A DNA stretch of 64,000 nt from CAIYRG01 sp964446945 (lineage in GTDB: Bacteria > Pseudomonadota > Alphaproteobacteria > Micropepsales > Micropepsaceae), in NCBI GenBank assembly GCA_964446945.1, contig CAYUQO010000001.1, positions 1 through 64,000 of the forward strand, read 5' to 3'. The position numbers and the translations under genes were made by a program. Under the pieces are notes generated by a model that did no database searches, was not told the DNA's origin, and worked only from the letters and a program-made list of their open reading frames with translations. Below, piece after piece: positions 1 to 7,919 of this stretch. Each line of letters opens with the position of its first letter. The stretch's first letter is position 1.

Positions 1-127
1 GCTCGTCGACCGACCGCGCCAGCGCCGAGGCCACGATGTCGGCGCAGGCGCGGTGGTCGAGGAACACGATCGTGTTGCCGGCGTCGAGGCTGAGGAGCCC
101 GACGTCGCGAAACCGGATCTCGTTCAA
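1..127 (-). CDS. HAD-family hydrolase, N-terminal fragment (cut by window edge)
   Basis: An open minus-strand frame just downstream of recA reads into the window edge. Its start shows the first HAD motif, LSLDAGNTIVFLD, the DxGNT-type loop carrying the nucleophilic Asp of haloacid-dehalogenase-like phosphatases. I place the start at TTG (125-127), 20 bases past the recA stop, giving MNEIRFRDVGLL; no ATG or GTG sits nearer. About 42 codons are visible. Substrate unknown. The motif is convincing, but the start codon and full extent cannot be judged here. Confidence 0.5.
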   Translation of the reverse strand, partial: MNEIRFRDVGLLSLDAGNTIVFLDHRACADIVASALARSVDE

Positions 128-146
128 AGCGATCAGCGGCGCGCGG

Positions 147-1298
147 TCACGCTCGTGGAGTGTCTGCCGGCGCCTTCGACTTCTTCGCCGGCCCGTTCGT
201 AGGCGCAGGCGCCTCACCGACGATGGTATCGGGGGCAATCGGCGCCGCGACCGGCTCGTCGCCGACGCGCTTGATGCCGTGCTTCTCGAGAACCGCGCGC
301 TCGATCTGCGTGGCGACGTCGGGGTTCGCCTTCAAGAACTCCTTGGCGTTCTCGCGACCCTGGCCGATGCGCTCGCCCTTCCACGCGAACCACGCACCCG
401 ACTTCTCGATGACGTTGGCTTCGCCCGAGCCGAGGTCGAGGATGTCGCCTTCCTTGCTGATGCCTTCGCCGTACATGATGTCGAACTCGACCTCGCGGAA
501 CGGCGGCGCCAGCTTGTTCTTGACGACCTTGACCTTGGTCCGGTTGCCGATCGCCTTCTCCGCCTGCTTGATGGCGCCGATACGACGGATGTCGAGGCGC
601 ACCGAGGCGTAGAACTTGAGCGCGTTGCCGCCCGTCGTCGTCTCCGGATTGCCGAACATGACGCCGATCTTCATGCGGATCTGGTTGATGAAGATGACGA
701 TGGTGTTGGATTTCGAGATCGAGCCGGTGAGCTTGCGCAACGCCTGGCTCATCAGCCGCGCCTGCAGGCCGGGGAGCTGGTCGCCCATCTCGCCTTCGAT
801 TTCCGCTTTCGGCGTCAGCGCCGCCACCGAATCGACCACGACGACATCGACGCTGCCCGAGCGCACCAGAGTATCGGTGATCTCGAGCGCCTGTTCGCCG
901 GTGTCGGGCTGTGAAATCAGGAGTTCGTCGATATCGACTCCGAGCTTTTTGGCATAGCCAGGGTCGAGCGCGTGTTCGGCATCCACATAGGCGGCAATTC
1001 CGCCGCGCTTCTGGATTTCCGCCACCGCGTGCAGCGCCAGAGTGGTCTTGCCGGAGGATTCCGGGCCATAAATTTCAACGATGCGGCCGCGCGGCAGACC
1101 GCCAATGCCAAGTGCGATGTCGAGGCCGAGCGAACCGGTCGACACCGCTTCCGTCTCGACCGCTTTTTCGCGCTGGCCGAGCTTCATTACGGAGCCTTTG
1201 CCGAAGGCCCGGTCGATCTGGGAGAGCGCGGCTTCGAGGGCACGCTTCCTGTCGCTGTTGTCTTCTCTCTCAACCACCCTGAGAACCGCCTGCATCAT
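147..1298 (-). CDS. recA: recombinase RecA
   Basis: DNA-dependent ATPase that forms filaments on ssDNA, carries out strand exchange, and as co-protease triggers LexA self-cleavage. The 383-residue product has Walker A GPESSGKTT at residues 78-86, the NQIRMKIG segment of loop L1 and GGNALKFYASVRLDIRR, and ends in the usual variable tail, here Ala/Pro/Lys-rich. It is slightly longer than typical RecA (about 350 residues) because of an N-terminal MMQAVLRVVEREDN leader and the tail. Two adjacent ATGs lie at 1298 and 1295, preceded on the minus strand by a purine-rich GGGGAGAG. A LexA box and a dyad lie upstream. Confidence 0.98.
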   Translation of the reverse strand: MMQAVLRVVEREDNSDRKRALEAALSQIDRAFGKGSVMKLGQREKAVETEAVSTGSLGLDIALGIGGLPRGRIVEIYGPESSGKTTLALHAVAEIQKRGGIAAYVDAEHALDPGYAKKLGVDIDELLISQPDTGEQALEITDTLVRSGSVDVVVVDSVAALTPKAEIEGEMGDQLPGLQARLMSQALRKLTGSISKSNTIVIFINQIRMKIGVMFGNPETTTGGNALKFYASVRLDIRRIGAIKQAEKAIGNRTKVKVVKNKLAPPFREVEFDIMYGEGISKEGDILDLGSGEANVIEKSGAWFAWKGERIGQGRENAKEFLKANPDVATQIERAVLEKHGIKRVGDEPVAAPIAPDTIVGEAPAPTNGPAKKSKAPADTPRA

Positions 1299-1314
1299 CT
1301 GATCTCTCCCCTTA

Positions 1315-1333
1315 TTTCACAGCATCTGTGAAA
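1315..1333 (-). promoter_or_regulatory. perfect 8-bp dyad in the recA leader
   Basis: TTTCACAG-CAT-CTGTGAAA forms a perfect inverted repeat ending 17 bases upstream of the recA start codon, downstream of the inferred promoter, so it should lie in the 5' UTR. It could be a protein-binding site or a small RNA hairpin close to the ribosome-binding site. Function is not established. Confidence 0.5.
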
Positions 1334-1369
1334 TGCCCAGCACCGCTATCGGTCTGTTAAGCATATCTT

Positions 1370-1398
1370 CATGTACACTATTTGTTCGTGTTCTGCAA
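1370..1398 (-). promoter_or_regulatory. putative recA promoter
   Basis: On the minus strand a TTGCAG -35 (1393-1398) and a TACATG -10 (1370-1375) are separated by exactly 17 bases. The -35 overlaps the LexA box, as expected for a LexA-repressed promoter. Inferred from spacing only. Confidence 0.45.
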
Positions 1399-1404
1399 TT
1401 GTTC
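1390..1404 (-). promoter_or_regulatory. LexA (SOS) box of recA
   Basis: GTTC-TGCAATT-GTTC is a direct repeat with a 7-base spacer, the known alphaproteobacterial LexA operator form (GTTC-N7-GTTC). It lies about 92 bases upstream of the recA start and overlaps the proposed -35. A further GTTC at 1384-1387 sits 6 bases before the first half-site. Confidence 0.8.
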
Positions 1405-1459
1405 TCTTCAAGCCTTAATTGTCAATGTTTTCAAGGATTTTTCTGGTTCCAAGGCCTTA

Positions 1460-1753
1460 GTGGCGGCGGAACTCCCGCAGGTCCTTTCTGCCCTTGGAGC
1501 CTTTGAGCGTGCTCGTAGAATGTCCATGCTTGGCCTGCATGGGGAGGCGGTTGTGTCCGCTCTGCGAATCGCACGAATGGCGCTGTTGGCGTGCGCTCTG
1601 GTTGAACTCGCCGTGGTCTTTTCCGGGCTGGCCCACCTTGCCGACGCGAGCATCATTTTGAAGGTCAGTATCTATTCAGGCACGGCATTGGCGATTAGCG
1701 CGCTGGGCTTTGTCGCGGTTCAGATCGCCGCGCTTCGATCCCGCCGCAGATGA
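1460..1753 (+). CDS. small two-TM membrane protein, unknown function
   Basis: Unrecognised. The C-terminal half carries two hydrophobic segments (about RMALLACALVELAVVF and TALAISALGFVAVQIAAL) and ends in a basic RSRRR tail, a typical layout for a small inner-membrane protein. The frame is open from 1382, but a start there would overlap the recA LexA box. GTG at 1460 has AAGG just upstream and is my choice; ATG at 1520 is an alternative. It is divergent from recA and convergent with the amidohydrolase gene. Confidence 0.4.
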   Translation: MAAELPQVLSALGAFERARRMSMLGLHGEAVVSALRIARMALLACALVELAVVFSGLAHLADASIILKVSIYSGTALAISALGFVAVQIAALRSRRR

Positions 1754-1780
1754 AGGACATCGCCGAAGAATCCCGACGAT

Positions 1781-2734
1781 CTAGCTAAACCCGTACAGGC
1801 GTTCGGGATTCTCGACCAGAATCTTCTGGCGCGTCGCGTCGTCGGGCGCCCACACCAGCAGCAGGTCGAACAGCATGGCGTCGTCCGGCTTGTTGGGTCC
1901 GGGGGAGGTCGGGTGCGGCCAGTCGCTGCCCCAGACCAGCCGTTCGGGCGCCGCCCTGACAAAATCCTGCGCGATGCTGGTTGCTTCCGGATAAGGCGGC
2001 CCGATCCGGCTGTTGAGATAGGCGCCGGACAGCTTGACCCAGGCGCGGTTCGTATCCAGCAAACGCAGGATCACCTTATGCGACGGATGCGACACTCCAG
2101 TCGGCAGCGGCGGACTGCCGAGATGATCGAACACCAACTGGACCGGCAGGCGTTGCAGGATATCCGACAGCGCAACAACCTGATTGCCGCTCATGTTGAA
2201 CTGGATGTGCCAATTGTGCGGCGCGATCCGTTTCGCCAGCGGCTCGATCATGTCCGGCGTGACCACGGCACTCGCCGGATCGCCGAGGCTGAAGCGAATC
2301 CCGCGAATCCCCGCCGCATCGAGCCGGGTGAGCTCTGCATCGGTCACGTCGGGATGCAATACTGCGATCCCTCGCGCATTGGGTCCGATGTCGCGAATGG
2401 CGGCGATGGTCGCTTCATTCTGTGTCGCGTAATTGCGTGGCGTGACGATCACCACTCGCGTCGTGCCGATCCTTTTCTGCAGCAGCCGGTATTGCGCCAC
2501 AGCCGCATTGGTGGGCGCCACGCGCGGACTGGGCACCAGCGGAAAACGCGATGGATCATAGATGTGCATATGACAATCGGCGGCATTCGCCGGCGCTTTC
2601 AATCTGGGGCGCTCCGTGCCGGACGAATTCGGCACCGCGTCATCAGCCGCCACGGCATTTCCGCCCGGTAGCGCGATCAATGCTCCAACACCGATATGCA
2701 AGAACTCCCGCCTGCCAATCGTCACCTCCGGCAT
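1781..2734 (-). CDS. exported amidohydrolase-2 family lactonase-like protein
   Basis: A member of the metal-dependent TIM-barrel amidohydrolase-2 family, nearest in look to 2-pyrone-4,6-dicarboxylate lactonase and D-galactarolactone isomerase. Seen: an N-terminal GRREFLHIGVGALIALPGG twin-arginine-like signal, the metal motif DCHMHIYD, QLVFDHLGSP in the core and the late motif LVWGSDWPHP with the catalytic Asp. I chose ATG at 2734 because GGAAGGAT sits just ahead of it; in-frame ATGs further upstream would run into the preceding phosphatase gene. Substrate unknown. Confidence 0.8.
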   Translation of the reverse strand: MPEVTIGRREFLHIGVGALIALPGGNAVAADDAVPNSSGTERPRLKAPANAADCHMHIYDPSRFPLVPSPRVAPTNAAVAQYRLLQKRIGTTRVVIVTPRNYATQNEATIAAIRDIGPNARGIAVLHPDVTDAELTRLDAAGIRGIRFSLGDPASAVVTPDMIEPLAKRIAPHNWHIQFNMSGNQVVALSDILQRLPVQLVFDHLGSPPLPTGVSHPSHKVILRLLDTNRAWVKLSGAYLNSRIGPPYPEATSIAQDFVRAAPERLVWGSDWPHPTSPGPNKPDDAMLFDLLLVWAPDDATRQKILVENPERLYGFS

Positions 2735-2765
2735 TGGTATCCTTCCATCGCCGGCGGGCATCAGA

Positions 2766-3617
2766 TCACGCGACAGCCCGCAGCAGCAAGGCAGTCGCAT
2801 CATCGCTGGTTTTGAAACGCGGATATTTTACGCCTGCGGGATCGGCCATTTCGATCGCCCGCAATTCGTCCGCGAGCTGTTGCAGGCCATGCTGCTGAAC
2901 GGCGGAGAGCAATTCATCCGGCGAGTAGCGCTCATAGTCACTGGCCAGCGCGAGGAAGCCATCGGTGGCGAGAAGTAATGTCGTGCCGCCGGCAATTTCG
3001 AAATTTGCGCTTTTCGCGTGTTCGGCGCAGGCCGGGTCGGGTGCGAACAGCCAATCATTGCCGGTGTTCACCAGATTGCGGGTTGCCCGCAACGCCGGCA
3101 GGAATTCCTCGCGCACGATCGTGGCGGCGGGACGATGTTTGAGCGTTTGCGATGCTTTTTCGACGCGCGCTCGCTCGCTTTCCTTTTTCGACAACGTGTC
3201 GCCGATGAAGGTGAAACCGCCATCCGGACCGCGCAGCATCAGCGCGCAATCGCCGAACCACATTATGTGCAACAGGTTGCCGTCGAGCGCGATCATGACC
3301 GCAGACGCACAGGGAAGTTCGTAATTCTCGCGCGGCGGGCGCCGGCGCAGCGCGATAAAGCTGCGCTCAGCATCTTGAGCCGTCATGCGCAGCCAGCCAA
3401 GGATGCCGCCATGACCCGCTTCGGCATGGGCGCAAAACCGCCGCGCGGCAAAAGTCGCGATCCATTGGGCGTCGGATTTTCCCGGCATCAGCAATTCGCC
3501 CAGTCCGGTCGCGCCGTCGAAGACGCAGGCGGCACGCGTTGTGAGGCCATAGCTGTCTTCATTTGGCTTTTGCGAATTGCCCGGCAGCGAGAGAGCGCCG
3601 ATTTGCTCAAATCTCAT
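2766..3617 (-). CDS. PP2C-family (PPM) serine/threonine phosphatase-like protein
   Basis: 283 residues with the scattered PPM metal-binding motifs: PNEDSYG near residue 18, VFDGATGLGE near 33, LLATDGFLAL near 218 and TSDDATALLL at the C-terminus. No membrane segment or sensor domain, so probably a soluble phosphatase of unknown target. Start ATG at 3617 lies 2 bases beyond the stop of the CCA-adding gene, suggesting one transcript for 5.7-1.8 kb. The frame is open further upstream, but that part overlaps cca and is not family-like. Confidence 0.75.
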   Translation of the reverse strand: MRFEQIGALSLPGNSQKPNEDSYGLTTRAACVFDGATGLGELLMPGKSDAQWIATFAARRFCAHAEAGHGGILGWLRMTAQDAERSFIALRRRPPRENYELPCASAVMIALDGNLLHIMWFGDCALMLRGPDGGFTFIGDTLSKKESERARVEKASQTLKHRPAATIVREEFLPALRATRNLVNTGNDWLFAPDPACAEHAKSANFEIAGGTTLLLATDGFLALASDYERYSPDELLSAVQQHGLQQLADELRAIEMADPAGVKYPRFKTSDDATALLLRAVA

Positions 3618-3619
3618 GG

Positions 3620-4855
3620 TTATTTTTTCAGCACGGTGGCTCGCAGTCGGTCGAGCAGTTCGGAGCGGGTGGGGGCAAAATCCTGGGCGATCCACCATTG
3701 CTCGATGTCGCGCAGATGAACACCGATTTCGCGGCCCTCCGGCACGCCGAGCGCCATCACATCGTTCCCGTCGAGAGGAAACACCGGCACCTGCCAATCG
3801 CGCAACACAGTCATCATCGTCTGCCACTGCGCGTCGCTGGCCGGCGCACCGGCATCGGCCCATCGCAACAGAAGCTGATCGCGGGTTCTGTCTTTCCCCA
3901 TGCGGTACATGAGTTCGCGCAAGCAAGCGCCGGCAACCGGCACGGCGATGCGCTCGTCCTTTTCTGCCGCCGCAGCCAGCCGGTCACGTGTGTTGTTGGA
4001 CAGCCGCAGCTTCTCGGCAATTTCACGTGCGGCTCCCGCGGAATCCGGCAGCAGCGCGGCAAAGCGTAAAACGGCATCGCGCGCCGTTCCGCTCGGCTGT
4101 TCGATGCTGATCAATTGCTGCAGCCGGGGCAGATTCAGATCGCGGGAAAAAATCTCGGCAAGAATCCCGCTGTCCTGCATGACGCGCAGCACCGGTAGCG
4201 GATCACGCACCTTCAGAAGAACGAGCAGTTCTTTTTGCACGCGCTCTCCGGACAGAAGTTTCAGTCCCGCCTTCTCCTCAGCGCAGGCTGATAGACCATC
4301 GGCATCCGGTTCGCCGCGGCCATATTGTGCGTGAAAGCGGAAGAATCTCAGGATGCGCAGATAGTCTTCCTTGATCCGCTGGCGCGCATCGCCAATGAAC
4401 CGCACGCGCCGCGCCGGAATATCGTTCAGCCCGCCGAAATAATCGAACAGTGTGCCGTCTTCTCCGGCATAGAGTGCGTTGATCGTGAAATCGCGGCGCG
4501 CGGCATCTTCAGCCCAGTTGGTGGTGTAGGCGACGACAGCGCGGCGGCCGAATGTCTCCACGTCGCGGCGCAATGACGTCACTTCATACGGCGTGCCGTC
4601 CACAATCGCCGTCACGGTGCCATGTTCGATTCCGGTTCCGATGGCGCGCAGACCGGCAGCCTCAAGCCGCCGGATCACTTCATCCGGCGGGAAGCGTGCG
4701 GCGATATCCACTTCGGTTACCGCCTCGCCCAGCAATGCATTGCGGACCGCGCCGCCGACAAAGCGCGCGCCATCTTCATTGGCCGAGAGCGCTGCCATCA
4801 CCGCGCGCGCCGGCGCCGCCATCATCCAACTCTGTCGTGCGGGATCAAGCTTCAC
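3620..4855 (-). CDS. cca: CCA tRNA nucleotidyltransferase / poly(A) polymerase family
   Basis: Class II nucleotidyltransferase that adds or repairs the 3' CCA end of tRNA. Seen: VGGAVRNALLG (residues 33-43), RRDFTINALYAG, the YFGGLNDI segment, and the KEDYLRILRFFRFHAQYG stretch joining the head and neck domains. At 411 residues it has normal family length. The catalytic DxD after the GG motif reads Glu48-Val-Asp50 rather than Asp-x-Asp, which is unusual. The start overlaps the DUF6111 stop by 4 bases (ATGA), indicating translational coupling. Confidence 0.9.
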   Translation of the reverse strand: MKLDPARQSWMMAAPARAVMAALSANEDGARFVGGAVRNALLGEAVTEVDIAARFPPDEVIRRLEAAGLRAIGTGIEHGTVTAIVDGTPYEVTSLRRDVETFGRRAVVAYTTNWAEDAARRDFTINALYAGEDGTLFDYFGGLNDIPARRVRFIGDARQRIKEDYLRILRFFRFHAQYGRGEPDADGLSACAEEKAGLKLLSGERVQKELLVLLKVRDPLPVLRVMQDSGILAEIFSRDLNLPRLQQLISIEQPSGTARDAVLRFAALLPDSAGAAREIAEKLRLSNNTRDRLAAAAEKDERIAVPVAGACLRELMYRMGKDRTRDQLLLRWADAGAPASDAQWQTMMTVLRDWQVPVFPLDGNDVMALGVPEGREIGVHLRDIEQWWIAQDFAPTRSELLDRLRATVLKK

Positions 4856-5118
4856 TTTGGCGCCGTGACCACATGCCCTGGAACGACACGGCCATTTTCA
4901 ACATGCGCCGGCACGTAAACTCCACGCTGCCCCGACCCTTCGGTCACACCCCACACAACGAAACTCGCGGCGACAAGCACCAGCCCCGAAATCAGAAGAT
5001 AGCTCCACGGATGATTTGCGCCGCGGTTGTTCGGGCTCGGTGAGAAACGCCAGTACAGCCCATAAAGCGCGAAAGGCAGCAGAAACAGCAGCAGGTCGAA
5101 AATGATCCGCCGGATCAT
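4852..5118 (-). CDS. DUF6111 family small membrane protein
   Basis: 88 residues with two predicted transmembrane segments (IIFDLLLFLLPFALYGLYW and WSYLLISGLVLVAASFVVWG) and a short soluble tail. Resembles the DUF6111 proteins that sit between the Nudix and CCA-transferase genes in rhizobial genomes. It overlaps both neighbours by 4 bases, so it belongs to the same operon. Function unknown. Confidence 0.75.
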   Translation of the reverse strand: MIRRIIFDLLLFLLPFALYGLYWRFSPSPNNRGANHPWSYLLISGLVLVAASFVVWGVTEGSGQRGVYVPAHVENGRVVPGHVVTAPK

Positions 5119-5708
5119 GTGCGCAGCAGCCGTTCCGAAAGATTGACGATCATCGCCGCAGTTGCGCCCCAGATCTCGTGACGGCCAAACTCGATCGAAT
5201 AGAATTCCCGCATCACTCCCCCCCGCTCGGCATATTTTAGCGCCTGATGGCGCGGATCGATAAGAAATGAGAGTGGTGCTTCGAAAACTTCCGCAACTTC
5301 ATCCGGATTGACGGCGAGCGGGCAATTCGCATCGAGAAAGCCGACCACCGGCAGAATGCGGAATCCGCTGTTCAGCGTCTCATAAAGGTCGAGGAAGCCG
5401 GCAATCATAATGGCATTCGCCGGAACGCCGATTTCTTCCTGCAATTCGCGGAGCGCGGTCCTGATCAGCGTCTCATCCGACGTATGATAGCTGCCGCCCG
5501 GAAAACAGATCTGTCCGGCATGAGATGGCAGATGTTCCGTGCGGCGGGTGAACAGCAGCATGGGCTCATCGCGCAGGATAATCGGCACGATGACGGCAGC
5601 CCGGCGAAACCGCGTTTCATGGACCGGCATTTCCGGCGGCGCATCGCGCAAAACCGACTGTATGCGCGCGCCCGTGATATGCATGTGTTCCGAGGGCATG
5701 TCCTTCAT
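5115..5708 (-). CDS. CoA pyrophosphatase-type Nudix hydrolase
   Basis: Nudix hydrolase predicted to cleave CoA or related nucleotide diphosphates. The 197-residue product has LLFTRRTEHLPSHAGQICFPGG followed by ALRELQEEIGV, the metal-binding Nudix helix, and PVVGFLD, as in NudL/YeaB-type CoA pyrophosphatases. ATG at 5708 is used; MPSEH at 5699 is an alternative since neither has a clear Shine-Dalgarno. First gene of the minus-strand run down to 1.8 kb, divergent from moxR. Confidence 0.85.
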   Translation of the reverse strand: MKDMPSEHMHITGARIQSVLRDAPPEMPVHETRFRRAAVIVPIILRDEPMLLFTRRTEHLPSHAGQICFPGGSYHTSDETLIRTALRELQEEIGVPANAIMIAGFLDLYETLNSGFRILPVVGFLDANCPLAVNPDEVAEVFEAPLSFLIDPRHQALKYAERGGVMREFYSIEFGRHEIWGATAAMIVNLSERLLRT

Positions 5709-5915
5709 GCTGATGCTGTTTTTCGCCTGCTGGCGGACCGTGTTTCACGGGTATTTGTGACCACCAAAGTCGTGTCCGCGCTATGTTCCATCGTTCCGAG
5801 CGGCTTAGGCTGTTGCACGGGCCGTTTAAGGGTGCAACATGGCGGCTCGCCCGAGGCCTGCAATAGCGGCCGTCGGGTTTGCGCAATGCCGGGAACTTTA
5901 TTGTCAAGATAGCGG

Positions 5916-6962
5916 ATGCTGAACATGAGCAATGTCACGGGCGCCGAAACGGCGCAATTCAAAGGCTTTGCACCTGGACTTGACCCTGCCGACGCCGAGG
6001 CGCTGGCGGACGAAGTAGGGTCGCGTTTTTCAACCGCGCGCGAAGCCATTGCCAAATATATCTTCGGACAGAAAACAGTTGTCGATCAGGTTCTGATTAC
6101 GCTTCTCGCCGGCGGCAACGGATTGCTGATCGGCGTGCCCGGTCTCGCCAAGACACGGCTTGTTGACACGCTCGGTACCGTACTCGGCATGGACACAAAA
6201 CGCATCCAGTTCACGCCCGACCTGATGCCCGGTGATATTGTTGGCTCGGAAGTTCTGGAAGAGGCCGATGATGGCCGCCGCACTTTCCGCTTCGTCAAAG
6301 GTCCGGTGTTTTGCCAGCTTCTGATGGCCGACGAAATCAACCGTGCGAGCCCGCGCACGCAGTCCGCGCTGCTGCAGGCGATGCAGGAGCGCCACGTCAC
6401 CATCGCCGGCCAGCGTTACGATCTGCCGCGTCCCTTCCACGTGCTTGCCACCCAGAACCCGCTGGAGCAGGAAGGCACCTATCCTCTGCCTGAAGCACAG
6501 CTCGACCGTTTCCTGCTGCAGGTTGATGTCGGTTATCCCGATCGCGAAGCCGAGCAGAGAATGCTGCTCGCCACCACCGTCGGCGACGAACGACCGCCGA
6601 CGAAGGTGATCGATCCCGAAACGCTGATGAAGGCACAGGCCTTGGTGCGCCGTCTGCCGGTTGGCGAAAAGGTCGTGCAGGCCATACTTGGCCTGGTGCG
6701 CTCCGGCCGGCCGGACGACAACGCCAGCGAAAACGTGCGCAGTTTCGTCGCCTGGGGCCCCAGCCCGCGTGCGAGCCAGGCCTTCATGCTGGCCATCCGC
6801 GCACGTGCGCTGCTCGAGGGTCGCTTCGCGCCATCGATCGACGATGTGATCGCGCTCGCGCATCCCATTCTCAGGCACCGCATGGCGCTGAATTTCTCGG
6901 CCCGTGCGGAAGGCGCGACGATCACCCAGGTGATCGACGGCCTCTGCCAGGCATATTTGTAA
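5916..6962 (+). CDS. MoxR-family AAA+ ATPase
   Basis: AAA+ ATPase thought to act as a chaperone for VWA-domain partner proteins. Seen: IGVPGLAKTRL (Walker A), QLLMADEINRASPRTQ (Walker B and sensor region), HVLATQNPLEQEGTYPLPEAQLDRF (sensor 1 and Arg finger region), and a C-terminal lid. ATG at 5916 or 5925 (MSNVTG) could be the start. First gene of a tight plus-strand operon with DUF58, DUF4159 and VWA-like genes; gaps are 27, 3 and 6 bases. Confidence 0.92.
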   Translation: MLNMSNVTGAETAQFKGFAPGLDPADAEALADEVGSRFSTAREAIAKYIFGQKTVVDQVLITLLAGGNGLLIGVPGLAKTRLVDTLGTVLGMDTKRIQFTPDLMPGDIVGSEVLEEADDGRRTFRFVKGPVFCQLLMADEINRASPRTQSALLQAMQERHVTIAGQRYDLPRPFHVLATQNPLEQEGTYPLPEAQLDRFLLQVDVGYPDREAEQRMLLATTVGDERPPTKVIDPETLMKAQALVRRLPVGEKVVQAILGLVRSGRPDDNASENVRSFVAWGPSPRASQAFMLAIRARALLEGRFAPSIDDVIALAHPILRHRMALNFSARAEGATITQVIDGLCQAYL

Positions 6963-6989
6963 ACACAACAGTTTTGCCGAAGGACCAAT

Positions 6990-7916
6990 ATGGCGAATAC
7001 GGCAAACCTGTCATTTGATACGCGTCAAACCGAGCATTGGGACCGGCCGCGCGAAGAAGCCGAACATCTGGCTTCGGCGCTGCCGCCTTTGCTGGTCGAG
7101 GCAGAGCGATTGACAGCCGGCATCTGGCTCGGCGTGCATGGCCGGCGCAAAGCCGGCATCGGCGAGACCTTCTGGCAATTCCGGCGCTATCGCGTCGAAG
7201 ATCCGTCCACCGCGATCGATTGGCGCCAATCGGCAAAGTCGCAGCACGTCTTTGTCCGTGAACGCGAATGGGAAGCGGCCGAAACCGTATGGTTCTGGCG
7301 CGATGCGTCCGCCAGCATGCGTTACGCATCGCTGAAATCCGTGCCGGAAAAATGGGAACGGGCCACCGTGCTGTCGCTCGCGCTGGCGTCATTGCTGACG
7401 CGCGCCGGAGAACGCATCGGGTTGTTGGGCGCGAGCGCAACGCCATCGAGCGGGCGCATCGCACTTCGCCGCATGGCGCACCGGATGGCGCAACCCAATG
7501 AGGAAGAGCCCGATCTTCCGCCCGATCTGCATGTCAAACGGCAATGCGAACTGGTGTGGATTTCCGATTTCCTGCAGCCGCTGGATTCCATCGAAGCGGC
7601 GCTGAAGCGGCTGGCTTACAGCGGCGCGCATGGATATCTCGTGCAGATCATCGACCCTGCCGAAGAAGATTTTCCGTTCACCGGACGGGCGCGTTTCGAA
7701 ACCCGCACCATGCGCGAAACGCATATCCTCGGCCGCGCCGAAACGGTGAAAGCGAGTTACCGCAAGCGCTACGACGCACATTCCGAGGCAGTCGGGCAGT
7801 TTGCCCGCCGCGTGGGCTGGAGTTTTCTGCGTCACCGCACGGACCACTCGCCGGCGACGGCGCTGATTTCGCTGTATGGCGCGATCGGCGGCGCTCGCGC
7901 CCAACGGGGATTTTGA
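6990..7916 (+). CDS. DUF58 domain protein
   Basis: 308-residue cytosolic protein with the DUF58 core: GVHGRRKAGIGETFWQFRRY, then IDWRQSAKSQHVFVREREWE, then a degenerate VWA-like fold starting at VWFWRDASASM. DUF58 proteins are usually encoded beside MoxR ATPases and are assumed to be their partners. ATG at 6990 follows AGGACC closely. Stop is 3 bases before the DUF4159 gene. Exact role unknown. Confidence 0.9.
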   Translation: MANTANLSFDTRQTEHWDRPREEAEHLASALPPLLVEAERLTAGIWLGVHGRRKAGIGETFWQFRRYRVEDPSTAIDWRQSAKSQHVFVREREWEAAETVWFWRDASASMRYASLKSVPEKWERATVLSLALASLLTRAGERIGLLGASATPSSGRIALRRMAHRMAQPNEEEPDLPPDLHVKRQCELVWISDFLQPLDSIEAALKRLAYSGAHGYLVQIIDPAEEDFPFTGRARFETRTMRETHILGRAETVKASYRKRYDAHSEAVGQFARRVGWSFLRHRTDHSPATALISLYGAIGGARAQRGF

Positions 7917-7919
7917 GCC

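Noticed and set aside
36..914. Long plus-strand frame of 292 codons opposite recA
   Set aside because: It is antisense to a certain gene, Arg/Asp/Leu-rich with no family signature, and only reflects the GC-rich third-position pattern of recA.
1382..1459. Upstream extension of the small membrane protein to 1382
   Set aside because: A start there would lie on the LexA box, and the added residues show no protein-like pattern.
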